Source of the DNA: G020354025 sp964621455 | Lineage (GTDB): Bacteria; Fidelibacterota; Marinisomatia; SCGC-AAA003-L08; TS1B11 | Reading direction: 5' to 3' | Length of the DNA: 22,688 nt | Assembly (NCBI GenBank): GCA_964621455.1 | Contig: CAZULW010000035.1 | Span: forward strand, 1 to 22,688 | The notes under the pieces: generated by a model | What the model saw: only the letters and a program-made list of their open reading frames with translations | Told to the model about the DNA's origin: nothing | Databases searched by the model: none | Made by a program: the position numbers and the translations under genes | Shown: positions 1-8,700 of the stretch, piece by piece | Position numbering within the stretch: the first letter of the stretch is position 1 | Layout: every line of letters begins with the position of its first letter

Positions 1-574
1 GGGCGTAGCGCTCCAGGTGCCCCAGCGGCAGGCGCTGGATACCGGCGTGGGCCAGAGCTACTATCCCCAGCATGGTGCTGATGGTGACCAGCCCGAAGAT
101 ACCCGCGATGAGGGCCACTCCCGCCAGGCTGCTCTGAGCGGCGGGGTACATCAGCAGGGGGATCAACGGCTCGCAGGGCCCGAGCACAAAGATGATGAAC
201 AGCACCCAGGGCGTGATGCTGGCCCTGGGCGTACCCGTCGCGGGGAGACCCGGGCGCGGGGCTTCCTCATGGATATGGGTATGTTCGCCGGTGTGGCTGT
301 GTTTGTGGACGTGCAGCTCGCCGGCAGGGTGGACGTGCGGATGGCTGTGAAGTCGTTTCCGATAGGCCCGCCGCAGGCCCCAGATCATGTACGCCAGCCC
401 GAAGCCGATCAGCCCCCAGGCGGCGATCTCACCCCGCACGGACTCGATATCCACCAGCTGGCGCATCGCGACCCCCGCGCCGATGCCGATAAATCCCAGT
501 ACCACCGACCCCAGCACGTGCCCGACACCGCAAAGCATGGCGATGGACAGTGTCATGAACAGTGACCAGCGCCT
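1..574 (-). CDS. His-rich-loop membrane transporter (UreH / nickel-cobalt exporter-like), partial at both ends
   Basis: Minus-strand frame open from about 574 to the window edge, so the 3' end is missing. The first ATG is at 556, but family-like sequence (RRWS, then MTLSIAMLCGVGHVLGSVV) seems to begin a little earlier, near 574, so the true N-terminus is lost. Visible parts are a hydrophobic segment with GVGHVLGS, a linker, and a very His-rich hydrophilic loop alternating H with S, P, V, K or T. A second hydrophobic block follows with LGPCEPLIPLLMYPAA and further membrane segments. This resembles the UreH-like / NicO / LysE-superfamily metal and sulfite transporters, in which a His-rich loop usually suggests nickel or cobalt. 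The substrate is inferred. Upstream it abuts a fragment of an unrelated epimerase gene on the opposite strand, so it is probably a rearranged or broken copy, or an assembly join. Confidence 0.6.
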
Positions 575-723
575 TACCCGCGGATGACCCTCTACAACGC
601 CAACCGGACATCGCGCTGGCCAAAGAAAAGCTGGACTGGCAGCCGAATGTGAATCTGGATGAAGGCCTGGCCCACACGATCGGTTATTTTAAATCGATGA
701 TTGGCAGAAAACCCAGGTCTTAA
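571..723 (+). pseudogene. 3' fragment of a UDP-glucuronate decarboxylase-like SDR epimerase
   Basis: In frame from 571 to the TAA at 721-723 the sequence reads ALPADDPLQRQPDI, then LAKEKLDWQPNVNLDEGL and a TIGYF-type ending. This is the standard C-terminus of UDP-xylose synthase (UDP-glucuronate decarboxylase) and related NAD-dependent sugar-nucleotide epimerases: DDP, the RQPDI-LAKEKL helix, W-P, then the EGL-T-F helix. Only about 50 of some 310 residues remain. The frame has a stop at 556-558 and no start signal. The NAD-binding Rossmann part and the YxxxK catalytic site are absent, so the product cannot be active. The break coincides with the broken 5' end of the divergent transporter. Family assignment rests on remembered consensus only. 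Confidence 0.65.
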
Positions 724-857
724 TGTGGCTTTGGCTCGCCCGGATGAGACCTCTGTTGAGCTGATAAGGGTAGCTTTCATTCAGAAGCTCCCACTGTTGG
801 GCAGGGAATCCACCCGGATACACCGGCGCCTTTCCAGATTAGCCGATAACGTCCCGG

Positions 858-2570
858 TTACAGGTAACCCAACTGCTCGATGCGCAGCAGGATCTTCTGC
901 ACCAGGGCTTCGGGGTGCTCTGAGCTCGAATCTACTACGATCTCCGGGTCGGTGGGTGTTTCGTAGGGATCATCAATCCCCGTAACCTGTTTGATAAGGC
1001 CTTGTCTTGCCTTGGCGTAAAGGCCCTTGGTATCCCGCTGCTCGCACACTTCCAGGGGAGTACTCACATACACCTCAAGGTAGCCTCCATATGCCGCTAT
1101 GAGGACCCGGTTGAATTGACGGTCCGCCTCGTAGGGTGCGATGGGAGCGCAGATGGCAATCCCCCGGTTCTTGGTGATCTCGCTGGCCACAAACCCGATG
1201 CGCCGCACGTTGATGGACCGGTGTTCCCTGGAAAAGCCCAGCTCGCTGGACAGATGTGTCCGGACAATGTCGCCGTCAAGCAGCGTAACCGGCCGCCGGC
1301 CATCCTCCAGGAGCTTGACCATCAGGCCCCGGGCCAGGGTTGATTTGCCGGCGCCTGACAGTCCCGTAAAGAAAACGGTGAAGCCTCGCTCGGATAAAGA
1401 TGGCTGTACCTTTCGCAGCTCAGCCGCGACCTCCGGGTAGGAGAACCACTCCGGCAGCTTTAGTCCCTTGCCTAACCGGCGCCGCAGCTCGGAACCCGAG
1501 ATTTGCAGAGAGTGGGCCCCCTCGGGAATCTCGTCCTCGGGCAGATACTCCGCCCGCTCCTCCACGTAGACCATATTCCTGAAGGGAACTATAGTGATGC
1601 CCAGTTCGGCCTCATGTTCCCTGACCAGTTCCTGGGCGTCGTAGGGCCCATAGAACGGCTTGCCGCGGCTGTCGCGACCGGGGCCGGCATGATCACGTCC
1701 CACGATAAAGTACCCGCACCCGTAATTCTTCCGGATAATGGCATGCCACAGCGCCTCGCGGGGTCCGCCCATGCGCATGGCCAGTGGCAGCAGGCTGAGC
1801 ATGACCGTGCCTGCGGGGTACCGGGGCAGGATATGCTCATAGCACCGCACCCGGCTATAGTGGTTTACATCCCCAGGCTTGGTAAGTCCAATCACGGGAT
1901 GGATCAGGATACTGGCCTTGGCTTCGGCGGCGGCCCGGAGTGTCAGCTCCACGTGGGCCCTGTGCATGGGGTTGCGTGTCTGAAAAGCCACTACCCGCTC
2001 CCAGCCATGCTTGATAAACAGGTCGTGCAGCTGCCGGGGAGTGTGACGCAGCAGCTGGTAGTCGTAATGCTTGGGCAGGGAAATCCCTTCGAGGGTGCCA
2101 CCCACGTAGATTGGCCGGGATTCGTCCAGGAGATAGAAAGCGCCGGGATGAAGGATGTCGGTGGTGCCAAACACCTGTTCAGATTCGCCCTTGAGATCGG
2201 GCTGCCAGATATCGGTGAGGGTGAGGACGGCAAGGGGGAAACCTTCCTTATCGCGCATGAGGATCCCGTCACCTTCCTTGACGGTCCCGGCGAATTCCTC
2301 GGACACATCGAGGGTGATGGGCATGGGCCACAGGGTGCCATCCGACATGTGCATATTCTCCAGCACCGATTCATAGTCGCCCTCGCACATGAATCCTTCG
2401 AGGGGCGAAAAGCCCCCGGTCAGCAGCAGCTCCAGGTCGCAGAGCTGCCGGTCGTTTAGGGTAACTGATGGGAGCTGAATGCTTTCGGCCTGGAGTTCGG
2501 CGGCCCGCTCCGGGGCTGCCATGAGATCGACCAGGCGACCCCCGTGAGGCTGGATGAGTGATGACGGCAT
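858..2570 (-). CDS. sat-cysC: Bifunctional sulfate adenylyltransferase / adenylylsulfate kinase
   Basis: A 570-residue cytoplasmic enzyme catalysing two steps of sulfate activation: ATP + sulfate to APS, then APS to PAPS. Residues 1-390 are the ATP sulfurylase part, with QTRNPMHRAH at 197-206 (HxxH nucleotide-binding motif) and GRDHAGPGRD at 291-300. Residues about 395-570 are the APS kinase part, with P-loop GLSGAGKST at 403-411, DGD at 432-434 and APIAPYEADR at 475-484. Length and order match bacterial fused Sat-CysC proteins. The start is the only ATG in register with the conserved N-terminus; no strong Shine-Dalgarno is visible ahead of it. No cysN/D, PAPS reductase or sulfotransferase is adjacent, so the product could feed assimilation or sulfation of glycans. 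The gene is convergent with the epimerase fragment, with 134 bp of unremarkable sequence between them. Confidence 0.95.
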   Translation of the reverse strand: MPSSLIQPHGGRLVDLMAAPERAAELQAESIQLPSVTLNDRQLCDLELLLTGGFSPLEGFMCEGDYESVLENMHMSDGTLWPMPITLDVSEEFAGTVKEGDGILMRDKEGFPLAVLTLTDIWQPDLKGESEQVFGTTDILHPGAFYLLDESRPIYVGGTLEGISLPKHYDYQLLRHTPRQLHDLFIKHGWERVVAFQTRNPMHRAHVELTLRAAAEAKASILIHPVIGLTKPGDVNHYSRVRCYEHILPRYPAGTVMLSLLPLAMRMGGPREALWHAIIRKNYGCGYFIVGRDHAGPGRDSRGKPFYGPYDAQELVREHEAELGITIVPFRNMVYVEERAEYLPEDEIPEGAHSLQISGSELRRRLGKGLKLPEWFSYPEVAAELRKVQPSLSERGFTVFFTGLSGAGKSTLARGLMVKLLEDGRRPVTLLDGDIVRTHLSSELGFSREHRSINVRRIGFVASEITKNRGIAICAPIAPYEADRQFNRVLIAAYGGYLEVYVSTPLEVCEQRDTKGLYAKARQGLIKQVTGIDDPYETPTDPEIVVDSSSEHPEALVQKILLRIEQLGYL

Positions 2571-2790
2571 GGGTTATGTTATCTTTCTGGTGTTTCCCTC
2601 AGATCAGATGGTACAGTAGTCGAAATGGGTGAACGATATCTACCAGGCTCACTGTGCGCGACCGAATCTAGCCAGGCAACTCATTCCTTGGCAACCACGG
2701 GTGCGCCGCCGCCTGAGGAGTGGATTTTGAATTAAGGAGGCGTCGGAAATCAGGTCAATAACTACAGCCGTCGGTGGGCCTGAACGGCTT

Positions 2791-3864
2791 TTACCGGGAG
2801 GTAAGCTCCTCGAATTTTTTCCGGTACACCTCTTCATCACCCGGCTTAAAGCCGGTATGGCGATAGTAGAGGGTACCATCCGGCGCGACGATAAAGGAGT
2901 TGGGCAGGATGGCGACACCGCTGCTCTCATCAACCACGCCGTATTTCTTACCTACGGCCCCGTACCGGTCCATCAGCATCTGAATCTTCAGGTTGAACCT
3001 TTCGATATACTCGGTGACCAGCTCGTCCGTTTCGTTCAGGTCCACCAGGTAGATGACAACACCGGGGAACTCCTCCTGCAATTTTTCCAGCTCGGCTATT
3101 TCCGCCTTGCACGGGACGCAGGTGGTCTGGAAGAAGCTCACCACCACCGGCTTGCGAGCATCCGGCTTGGCTCTTGAGCCAACCAACCGGCTCAGGTAAA
3201 ACCGCTTGCCCTCAAGCCTTGGCAGCGAAAATGTGGGGACCGGCTGCCCCACCTCGAGCCCGGTGTGGGCTTCCTCTTTCATCCCCGCTACCTTTTCCTC
3301 CTCTTTGGCCAGCTCCTCAGCCCGGGCAGCGCGCTCTTCTTCCAACTGCTTTGACAACTCGGCGAATTTCTCCCGGTAGACAGCTTCATCGCCCGGTTTA
3401 AAGTCGGCGTGGTGATAATAGACGGTCCCATCCATGGCAATGATATAGGAGTTGGGCAGGAGAGCCACACTATCCTTGTCCACCACCCCGTATCTCTTCC
3501 CTGTCACTCCATAGCGGTCCAGGAGCATTTCGAGCTGCAAGTCAAATTCCTGCACATACTCGGCGACTGACCCGTCCAGTTCTTTCAGGTCCACCAGATA
3601 AATCTCTATAGTGGGAAACTCCTCCTGCAGTTTTTCCAGCTCGGCGATCTCCGCCTTGCAGGGGACACACGTGGTCTGGAAAAAGCTCAGCACCACCGGT
3701 ACGCGGTTGTCCAGCCTGGCTTTGGGGCCAACCACCTGGCTCAGGTAAAACGACCCGCCCTCCAGCCGGGGGAGATAGAAGGTAGGGGCCGTCTGCCCGA
3801 CTTCAATCTGGGCGAATGACAGTGAGAAATAGGCCAGGAGGAACGCGATAACCTTGATTCTCAT
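2791..3864 (-). CDS. Exported protein with two tandem TlpA-like thioredoxin domains
   Basis: 357 residues. A signal peptide (about 1-18, MRIKVIAFLLAYFSLSFA) is followed by two near-copies of a TlpA/AhpC-type thioredoxin fold. Domain 1 spans about 20-172 with CVPC at 66-69 and a cis-proline context LLPNSY near 137. Domain 2 spans about 203-355 with CVPC at 249-252 and ILPNSF near 321. The linker at 170-200 is charged and E/A/K-rich, probably helical coiled coil. Both CxxC sites are intact, suggesting two redox centres in the periplasm acting in disulfide reduction or cytochrome/metalloprotein maturation. That role is inferred from family. The start has a good AAGGGAG Shine-Dalgarno about 5 nt upstream. 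It lies 33 bp downstream of the phosphoesterase-like gene on the same strand, so co-transcription is likely. The domain duplication arose within the gene. Confidence 0.85.
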   Translation of the reverse strand: MRIKVIAFLLAYFSLSFAQIEVGQTAPTFYLPRLEGGSFYLSQVVGPKARLDNRVPVVLSFFQTTCVPCKAEIAELEKLQEEFPTIEIYLVDLKELDGSVAEYVQEFDLQLEMLLDRYGVTGKRYGVVDKDSVALLPNSYIIAMDGTVYYHHADFKPGDEAVYREKFAELSKQLEEERAARAEELAKEEEKVAGMKEEAHTGLEVGQPVPTFSLPRLEGKRFYLSRLVGSRAKPDARKPVVVSFFQTTCVPCKAEIAELEKLQEEFPGVVIYLVDLNETDELVTEYIERFNLKIQMLMDRYGAVGKKYGVVDESSGVAILPNSFIVAPDGTLYYRHTGFKPGDEEVYRKKFEELTSR

Positions 3865-3897
3865 GGACTCCCTTCAGGTTTAATATCGTCAGGAAGC

Positions 3898-4740
3898 TTA
3901 CGGGCTCGCGGTGTACTGGTCAATAAGTTTCATGACTTGCGGGTGGTCCGGCGCTTCCGGGGGAAGGGGATGGAGGCGGTGCTCGACCATATCAAAGCTG
4001 TCTTTCACGGCCTTGAATCGGATTTCTCCCACATAGCCGGCGTATCCGCCCGCTTGAACGATGGGGATACCATTCACCACGACCAGGGTATCCAGCACGG
4101 TCTGAGAGTGCCCACCGACAATAAGGTCAATCCCAGGGTACGATGCCGCAAAGTCTTGGTCCGCCTCGTAGCCGGAGTGCGAGAGCAGGATTTTGAAGGC
4201 GTTACCGGCTGCCTCTGATCGGAGCCATTTTTGGATCTGTCCGCGGGTATCCTCCAGATCGAGGTCCGCAAACACAAAATCGGGATAATAGCGGGTGGTG
4301 CGGGGGTGCAGCACAGGCAGGATCGAATAGGTCACCGCCCCTTTGGTGATGGTCACGGGTTCCCCAAGGGTTTGAACCAGGGCCGGCAGCTCGAAATACT
4401 CCTCCGTGGCGTAGGCTATATCCTGGTCCCCGAGATTGATCACGTCAACCTTCATCAGCCGAAAGGCGGCCGTCATGACCTTGTCGAATCCCGGGGAGAG
4501 GTACTCAACAAAGTTGTCGCCGTTGTCTACAACCAAAACGTCCGGATTGCGCTGACGGTAGGTAGCGATAAACTGGGCCCGTTTCTCCAGACCGCCCAGC
4601 CGCGTATTCGGACAGTAGCAGTTCTCAATGGTGCCATTGGCGCTGTTGGTAAACAGGATAGTGAGCTCCTGCGCCTGCAGCCCGGTCCCGCTCAGGGACA
4701 GGGACCCACAAATCAACGCTGCTTGCCAACCGCTCCGCAT
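3898..4740 (-). CDS. Exported metallophosphoesterase / 5'-nucleotidase-like protein with altered metal site
   Basis: 280 residues from the ATG at 4740, chosen because AAGGAGG lies 6 nt upstream and a signal peptide follows (about 1-23, ending LQAQ). A longer in-frame start at 4866 would add a charged leader without a ribosome site. The fold signature of UshA-type calcineurin-like phosphoesterases is visible: VVDNGDNF (70-77), NLGDQD (102-107) where GNHE is usual, LSHSG (186-190) and VGGHSQT (208-214). The first motif, normally D-x-H-G, reads TNSANG (31-36), followed by NCYC (40-43) and LGGLEKRA. This matches a subgroup I recall with a cysteine pair and GGL-RRA. The changed Asp and His suggest altered metal binding or lost hydrolysis. 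The downstream thioredoxin-fold gene fits a thiol-linked periplasmic role. Function is not settled. Confidence 0.8.
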   Translation of the reverse strand: MRSGWQAALICGSLSLSGTGLQAQELTILFTNSANGTIENCYCPNTRLGGLEKRAQFIATYRQRNPDVLVVDNGDNFVEYLSPGFDKVMTAAFRLMKVDVINLGDQDIAYATEEYFELPALVQTLGEPVTITKGAVTYSILPVLHPRTTRYYPDFVFADLDLEDTRGQIQKWLRSEAAGNAFKILLSHSGYEADQDFAASYPGIDLIVGGHSQTVLDTLVVVNGIPIVQAGGYAGYVGEIRFKAVKDSFDMVEHRLHPLPPEAPDHPQVMKLIDQYTASP

Positions 4741-4756
4741 AATTTTCCTCCTTCGT
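4734..4756 (-). promoter_or_regulatory. Shine-Dalgarno that fixes the phosphoesterase start
   Basis: Reading the minus strand, AAGGAGGAAAATT leads directly into the ATG at 4740. The optimal match and spacing decide this start over the upstream ATG at 4866. Confidence 0.75.
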
Positions 4757-4844
4757 CTGGGTACCCCGTTCAACCGCGGCGCCTGTCTGGCCAGATTTTC
4801 AGACTGAACGGCACCGTCGGGAAAGGTGGCAGAATCGGCCATCG

Positions 4845-4981
4845 TGGTTTGATTCGATGTATTCATTTACCTACCCGGCTTCTGACGGAGGAATTCGATG
4901 ACTCCAAGTTTAATAAGACTCTAAATTTATCACGAATTCGCTGCATAACCCTGATTGCCTCCCTGGCTTGCTGTCTTGTGG
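4845..4981. repeat. 137-bp repeat, copy 1 (HEPN 3' end plus flank)
   Basis: Ungapped match to 13639-13775 in the same orientation, with about 13 mismatches by eye (roughly 90% identity). It covers the last 39 codons of the HEPN gene and 18 nt after its stop codon. Flanks on both sides are unrelated. Confidence 0.85.
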
Positions 4982-5282
4982 CCGACTCACCCGGGTATCG
5001 AACTTCAATAGCATAGACTGAGAGCATTTTTAAATCATTTCTGAAAACTTCCCAGGATGGTTGCGATGATAGTAACATGTCCAACAGAGCATTCAAGTCG
5101 TGAGTTTTCGGGAAATAGACACCTTGCTTCTGGAAGTACCCTTTGAAATACTTTTCAATACATTGCTGTGCATGGAAACATGCTGAATCATAGTTGGGGA
5201 ATTTCCGGGCTCGATAGTCGCGTAGTGCTGTATGGTAGTCTCCCTCCGCTTTCTCAAGCCATTCAAGATAAATCTTTGTCAT
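4863..5282 (-). CDS. HEPN-domain protein (partner of the adjacent nucleotidyltransferase)
   Basis: 139 residues, almost entirely a HEPN helical bundle. It opens with WLEKAEGDYHTAL, has the characteristic CFHAQQCIEKYFKGYF helix (35-50), THDLNALL (60-67) and a late VRYPG motif (about 94-98). HEPN proteins of MNT-HEPN pairs act as toxins or as targets of AMPylation by the partner. I see no canonical R-x4-6-H RNase motif, so nuclease activity is doubtful. The ATG overlaps the end of the upstream nucleotidyltransferase gene by 20 nt, indicating coupled translation. The last ~40 codons plus 18 nt beyond the stop recur at 13639-13775. Base composition is AT-richer than its neighbours, suggesting acquisition. 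Confidence 0.82.
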   Translation of the reverse strand: MTKIYLEWLEKAEGDYHTALRDYRARKFPNYDSACFHAQQCIEKYFKGYFQKQGVYFPKTHDLNALLDMLLSSQPSWEVFRNDLKMLSVYAIEVRYPGESATRQQAREAIRVMQRIRDKFRVLLNLESSNSSVRSRVGK

Positions 5283-5577
5283 AAAGAACCTGACCTTTTT
5301 CTAAGACTTCCCTGAGAAAGAAATCTCCCTGATCTATCCTCTTTGAGATTTGCTCACGGGACCGAACCATTAGATCCAACGGAAAATGATAATCGAGGGC
5401 CTGGATAACCTTGACAGCCTGTTCTCGGGCAGAACCTTTATAGTTCATAACAAGTAAAAGGTCTACATCGCTATCCCGATCCGGTTCGCCGTAGGCGTAG
5501 GACCCAAACAGGATAATTTGCTCCGGCTGGAATCTATCCGTTATCTGATGGATCAAGCCATGAAAGCTCTTATTCAC
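5263..5577 (-). CDS. MNT-type minimal nucleotidyltransferase
   Basis: 104 residues starting at a GTG (5577). The core motif IILFGSYAYGEPDRDSDVDL (about 21-40) contains the Gly-Ser and the D-x-D that bind the metal-nucleotide in the polymerase-beta superfamily. A third acidic residue is offered by DLMV near 68-71. In MNT-HEPN modules this protein is the antitoxin, and in characterised cases it AMPylates its HEPN partner. That mechanism is known for homologues and only inferred here. The gene overlaps the HEPN gene by 20 nt and is transcribed first, the usual order for this class. The Shine-Dalgarno is weak. Confidence 0.85.
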   Translation of the reverse strand: MNKSFHGLIHQITDRFQPEQIILFGSYAYGEPDRDSDVDLLLVMNYKGSAREQAVKVIQALDYHFPLDLMVRSREQISKRIDQGDFFLREVLEKGQVLYDKDLS

Positions 5578-5744
5578 TTACCCCGATTCCGTACTAACTG
5601 TTGCAGGCATCTTTGCTTCCCATTGCCCCTTCGTTGTTGTAGTCGTCCTTGGTGGTAGTGAGTGCCCGCATCAAGCACCTGGGATTCCGGGCAGGGCAGC
5701 TGAAATGAATCACTGCTTTTGGACAGGTCAGATCAGCCCAATCC

Positions 5745-8700
5745 CTACTTCATCATTACCATCTTACGGGCGAAGGTCCTGCCCTCGGCCATGTATACGG
5801 CAAAATAGATGCCCGTGGCCGCCTGGCTGCCAAACCGATCCCGCCCGTCCCAGATCACCTCGTAATGCCCCAGGTCCTGCCAGCCGTCAACCAGCGTCAC
5901 CACTTCCTGCCCCAGGAGGTTGTAGACCTTGAGGGTCACCCTGGCCGGCCGGATGAGGCTGTAACGCAGGTGGGTGTCGGGGTTGAACGGGTTGGGATAA
6001 TTCTGCGCCAGGGCAAATTTAGAGGGCAGCTCGGCAAGAATCTTTTCCGTCGTCTGGTCTACGTAGCTGGCCGAGCCCGCCACCACTTTCAGGCGGTAGG
6101 GGAAATCCTCACGGTAGTCGGTGATGGTTACCGGCCTATCATCCGCCAGCAGGTCCTGAACCTCCTGGGTGAGTACGTCCAATAGGACGACGCGGCTACC
6201 CGCCGGCAGATCACCCTGTAGCTCGGTGGACAGGGTGATGGGTCCCTTTTCGCCCCTGGTATACAGGGCCAAGTCCCACACGCCGTTGGCCTCCTCAAGG
6301 GAACGGACATCGGACGTGAAACGTGTCCGGCCTGCGCCCCATTCGGGCCGTTCCATGGCCAGGGAAACAAACCCATCGATATAGGGCGGCTCGGGATGGT
6401 CGAAATAATCCAGCTCTTCGGAGGCCCCCTCCAGCCGGCCGATCCGGTTAAGGCCGTCAGCGTAGGTGTCTCCCACGACATCCAGATGCAGCAGCCAGCC
6501 GGCCGGTGCGGCTTGGTCCCCTTTGGCCAGCATCGCCTTGGCAGCGCCCTGTACCGGTATGCCACTCAAACTGATCACTTCGAGGGAGGAGGTCTTGTTC
6601 TGGATGGCATAGCCCTCCCACGGCCGGAGCTGACTCACCTCCTGCCATTGATCTTTCCCGCTACCCGAATCAAGCCTGTATGTGAGAGGACCCCAGAACT
6701 GGGAGGGCAACTGAATCGGCACCGCGAAGGGATAGGGATTGCTAATAAGGTTCCAGCCGGGTTGGAGCTCTATATCGAACCGGCCGATATCGTGGGTCTG
6801 GCCCCCTCCGGTATCAAAATGATCGTCACCTACTCTGCGCTGGAGCCAGTAGGCCTCATCGGGGGCAAACTGCGTGGCCGACCGCCATTGGTTATTGGTG
6901 TTGTGTGTGTACTCGTACAGCCGCCAGGTAGTGTCGCTGCTGGCTGCTATCAGATTATCGCCGATAGTGGCATCCACACTGTTATCGATCAGGGTAGCGG
7001 GTACCGAAATCAGCCGCCACTTGTCCTGCGGGAAGCCCCCGGCCCCAGCGTATGCGCCGCCGGGAATATTGGTAGTCAAGTCACCGGTGTCGAACTTCAC
7101 CTCAATAGTTTGGATCAGGGATGTATCGACGTTTCCGGCGGCATCCGCTGCCAGGACCCGGAAAGCGATTCCCTTGAACGTAATCGCGCCGGGTATCGTC
7201 GCGCCCCATTCATTCGCCAAGGCCCCGGTGGGCTGCATGGCTACGGGGTCGGAGTACTTTCCTCCGCCGCCTAAGATGTACTGGAGACCCGCCTGGACGA
7301 CCCCCACCTTATCGGTAATCACCGCCTTCACGATGATCCCTGCTGTATTCAGGTCCACCGGGGCAATGGGGGAGATAGTGGTACTGGGCGCCTGGATATC
7401 TGCCTCCTTAGCCACAGTGAACTGGCTGAAGACGGAAATCGGCTTAAAGGTGACCGTGCTGTCGCTAAGGCCCGCCCCTTGGGCAAAGACAGCCCACTCG
7501 TCGGTGCTGATCGCACGCCGCATAAGCCGGAACTGCGACGGCGTATTGCCCTGATTGACACCGCTCATCCCCAGGTTGAAGGTGATCGCTATCGTGAAAG
7601 TGCCGCCGCCGGTATAGTTGATCTCCCAGTAGTCGTTGGCAAACAGAGCGAAGCCTTCAGGCATGTTGCCGCCCGGCGCAAAGTCGAACTGTATAACCTC
7701 GACAACGGCTTCTCCAGGCGCTACGGTGTAATCAAATGCCAGGGATGCGCTGGTATTCGGGAAATTCACGGTGCCGGTGCCGGTGACGATCTGGTTGTCC
7801 ACCGTGATGCCGGCCTGGTCCGGCGTGGTGAAGGTTCGATCCACCCCGGTGCTGGGGCCGCCTGTGTTCTCAGCGACTACCCGGTAATGGTAGGTGGTGC
7901 TGGGTACCAGGGCGGCAATGGTGGCGCTTACACTCACGTCCACTGAGCCGTCCACCGGGCTCTGGTCTGCCGTAACCACATTGCCGTAGGACATGGTCGT
8001 ACCCCACTCGAAGGTGACCGTGGTGCTGGTACCGTTGGGATTGACCGTCCCGTTGAGCGTGGCAGAGGTGAAAGAGACGTTGGTGGCGGCAGTCGTGGTG
8101 GCAGTGGGTGGAGGATTCACGGGTGTGCCGTTTACTTCTGCCGACGGCGCGCTTTCATTTCCAGCTTCGTCCACGGCCGCAATGCGGAAATAATAGGGTG
8201 TATCATTAGTGAGGCCTGACAGGACAACTACCGTGTTATACTTCGATACCGGTCCCACCAGATTAGCACCGGATGGCGTAAAGCCCGGTGCGGTTGATTG
8301 GTAGACCAGATAATGAGACAGGTCTGGTGCCAGATTAGCCGCCCAGTTCAGGGTAACCTGCGTATTCCATGGAGCGACAGTCAAGCCAGTAGGTGCCGCC
8401 GGCGCATTAGGGTCTATGGTACCGAGGACATCACTGACAATCTCCAGAATATCACTGCCAACCACCAACTCCCCGAGCCCATCACCATCTACATCCGCAA
8501 TATCACCATAGATACAGGCACCGTTGTGAATCGCTTCCGATACAACATACGCTGAAGACTCAAATTCCACGATAAATGAGTTGCCTGAGTTACGCAGGAC
8601 ATTCGCCTCAGGCAGCCCATCGCCATCGATGTCGCCGGCATGAGCCTGAAACATTCCCATAGTCGCATCACTTAATAGAGTCGACACCTGGTAAGTGGAC

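Noticed and set aside
17..565. Long plus-strand ORF of 182 codons
   Set aside because: It is the antisense shadow of the transporter; the minus strand shows clear membrane helices and a His-rich loop.
1503..2459. 318-codon plus-strand ORF
   Set aside because: Antisense to the well-supported sat-cysC gene; no family features.
2765..2789. Terminator after the double thioredoxin gene
   Set aside because: The AGCCGT/ACGGCT stem is short with a 12-nt loop, and the minus-strand side lacks a proper T-run.
4741..4866. N-terminal extension of the phosphoesterase to ATG 4866
   Set aside because: It lacks a ribosome site and would bury a clear signal peptide; ATG 4740 has an ideal ribosome site.
4231..5016. 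261-codon plus-strand ORF
   Set aside because: Antisense across both the phosphoesterase and HEPN genes; composition follows their codons.
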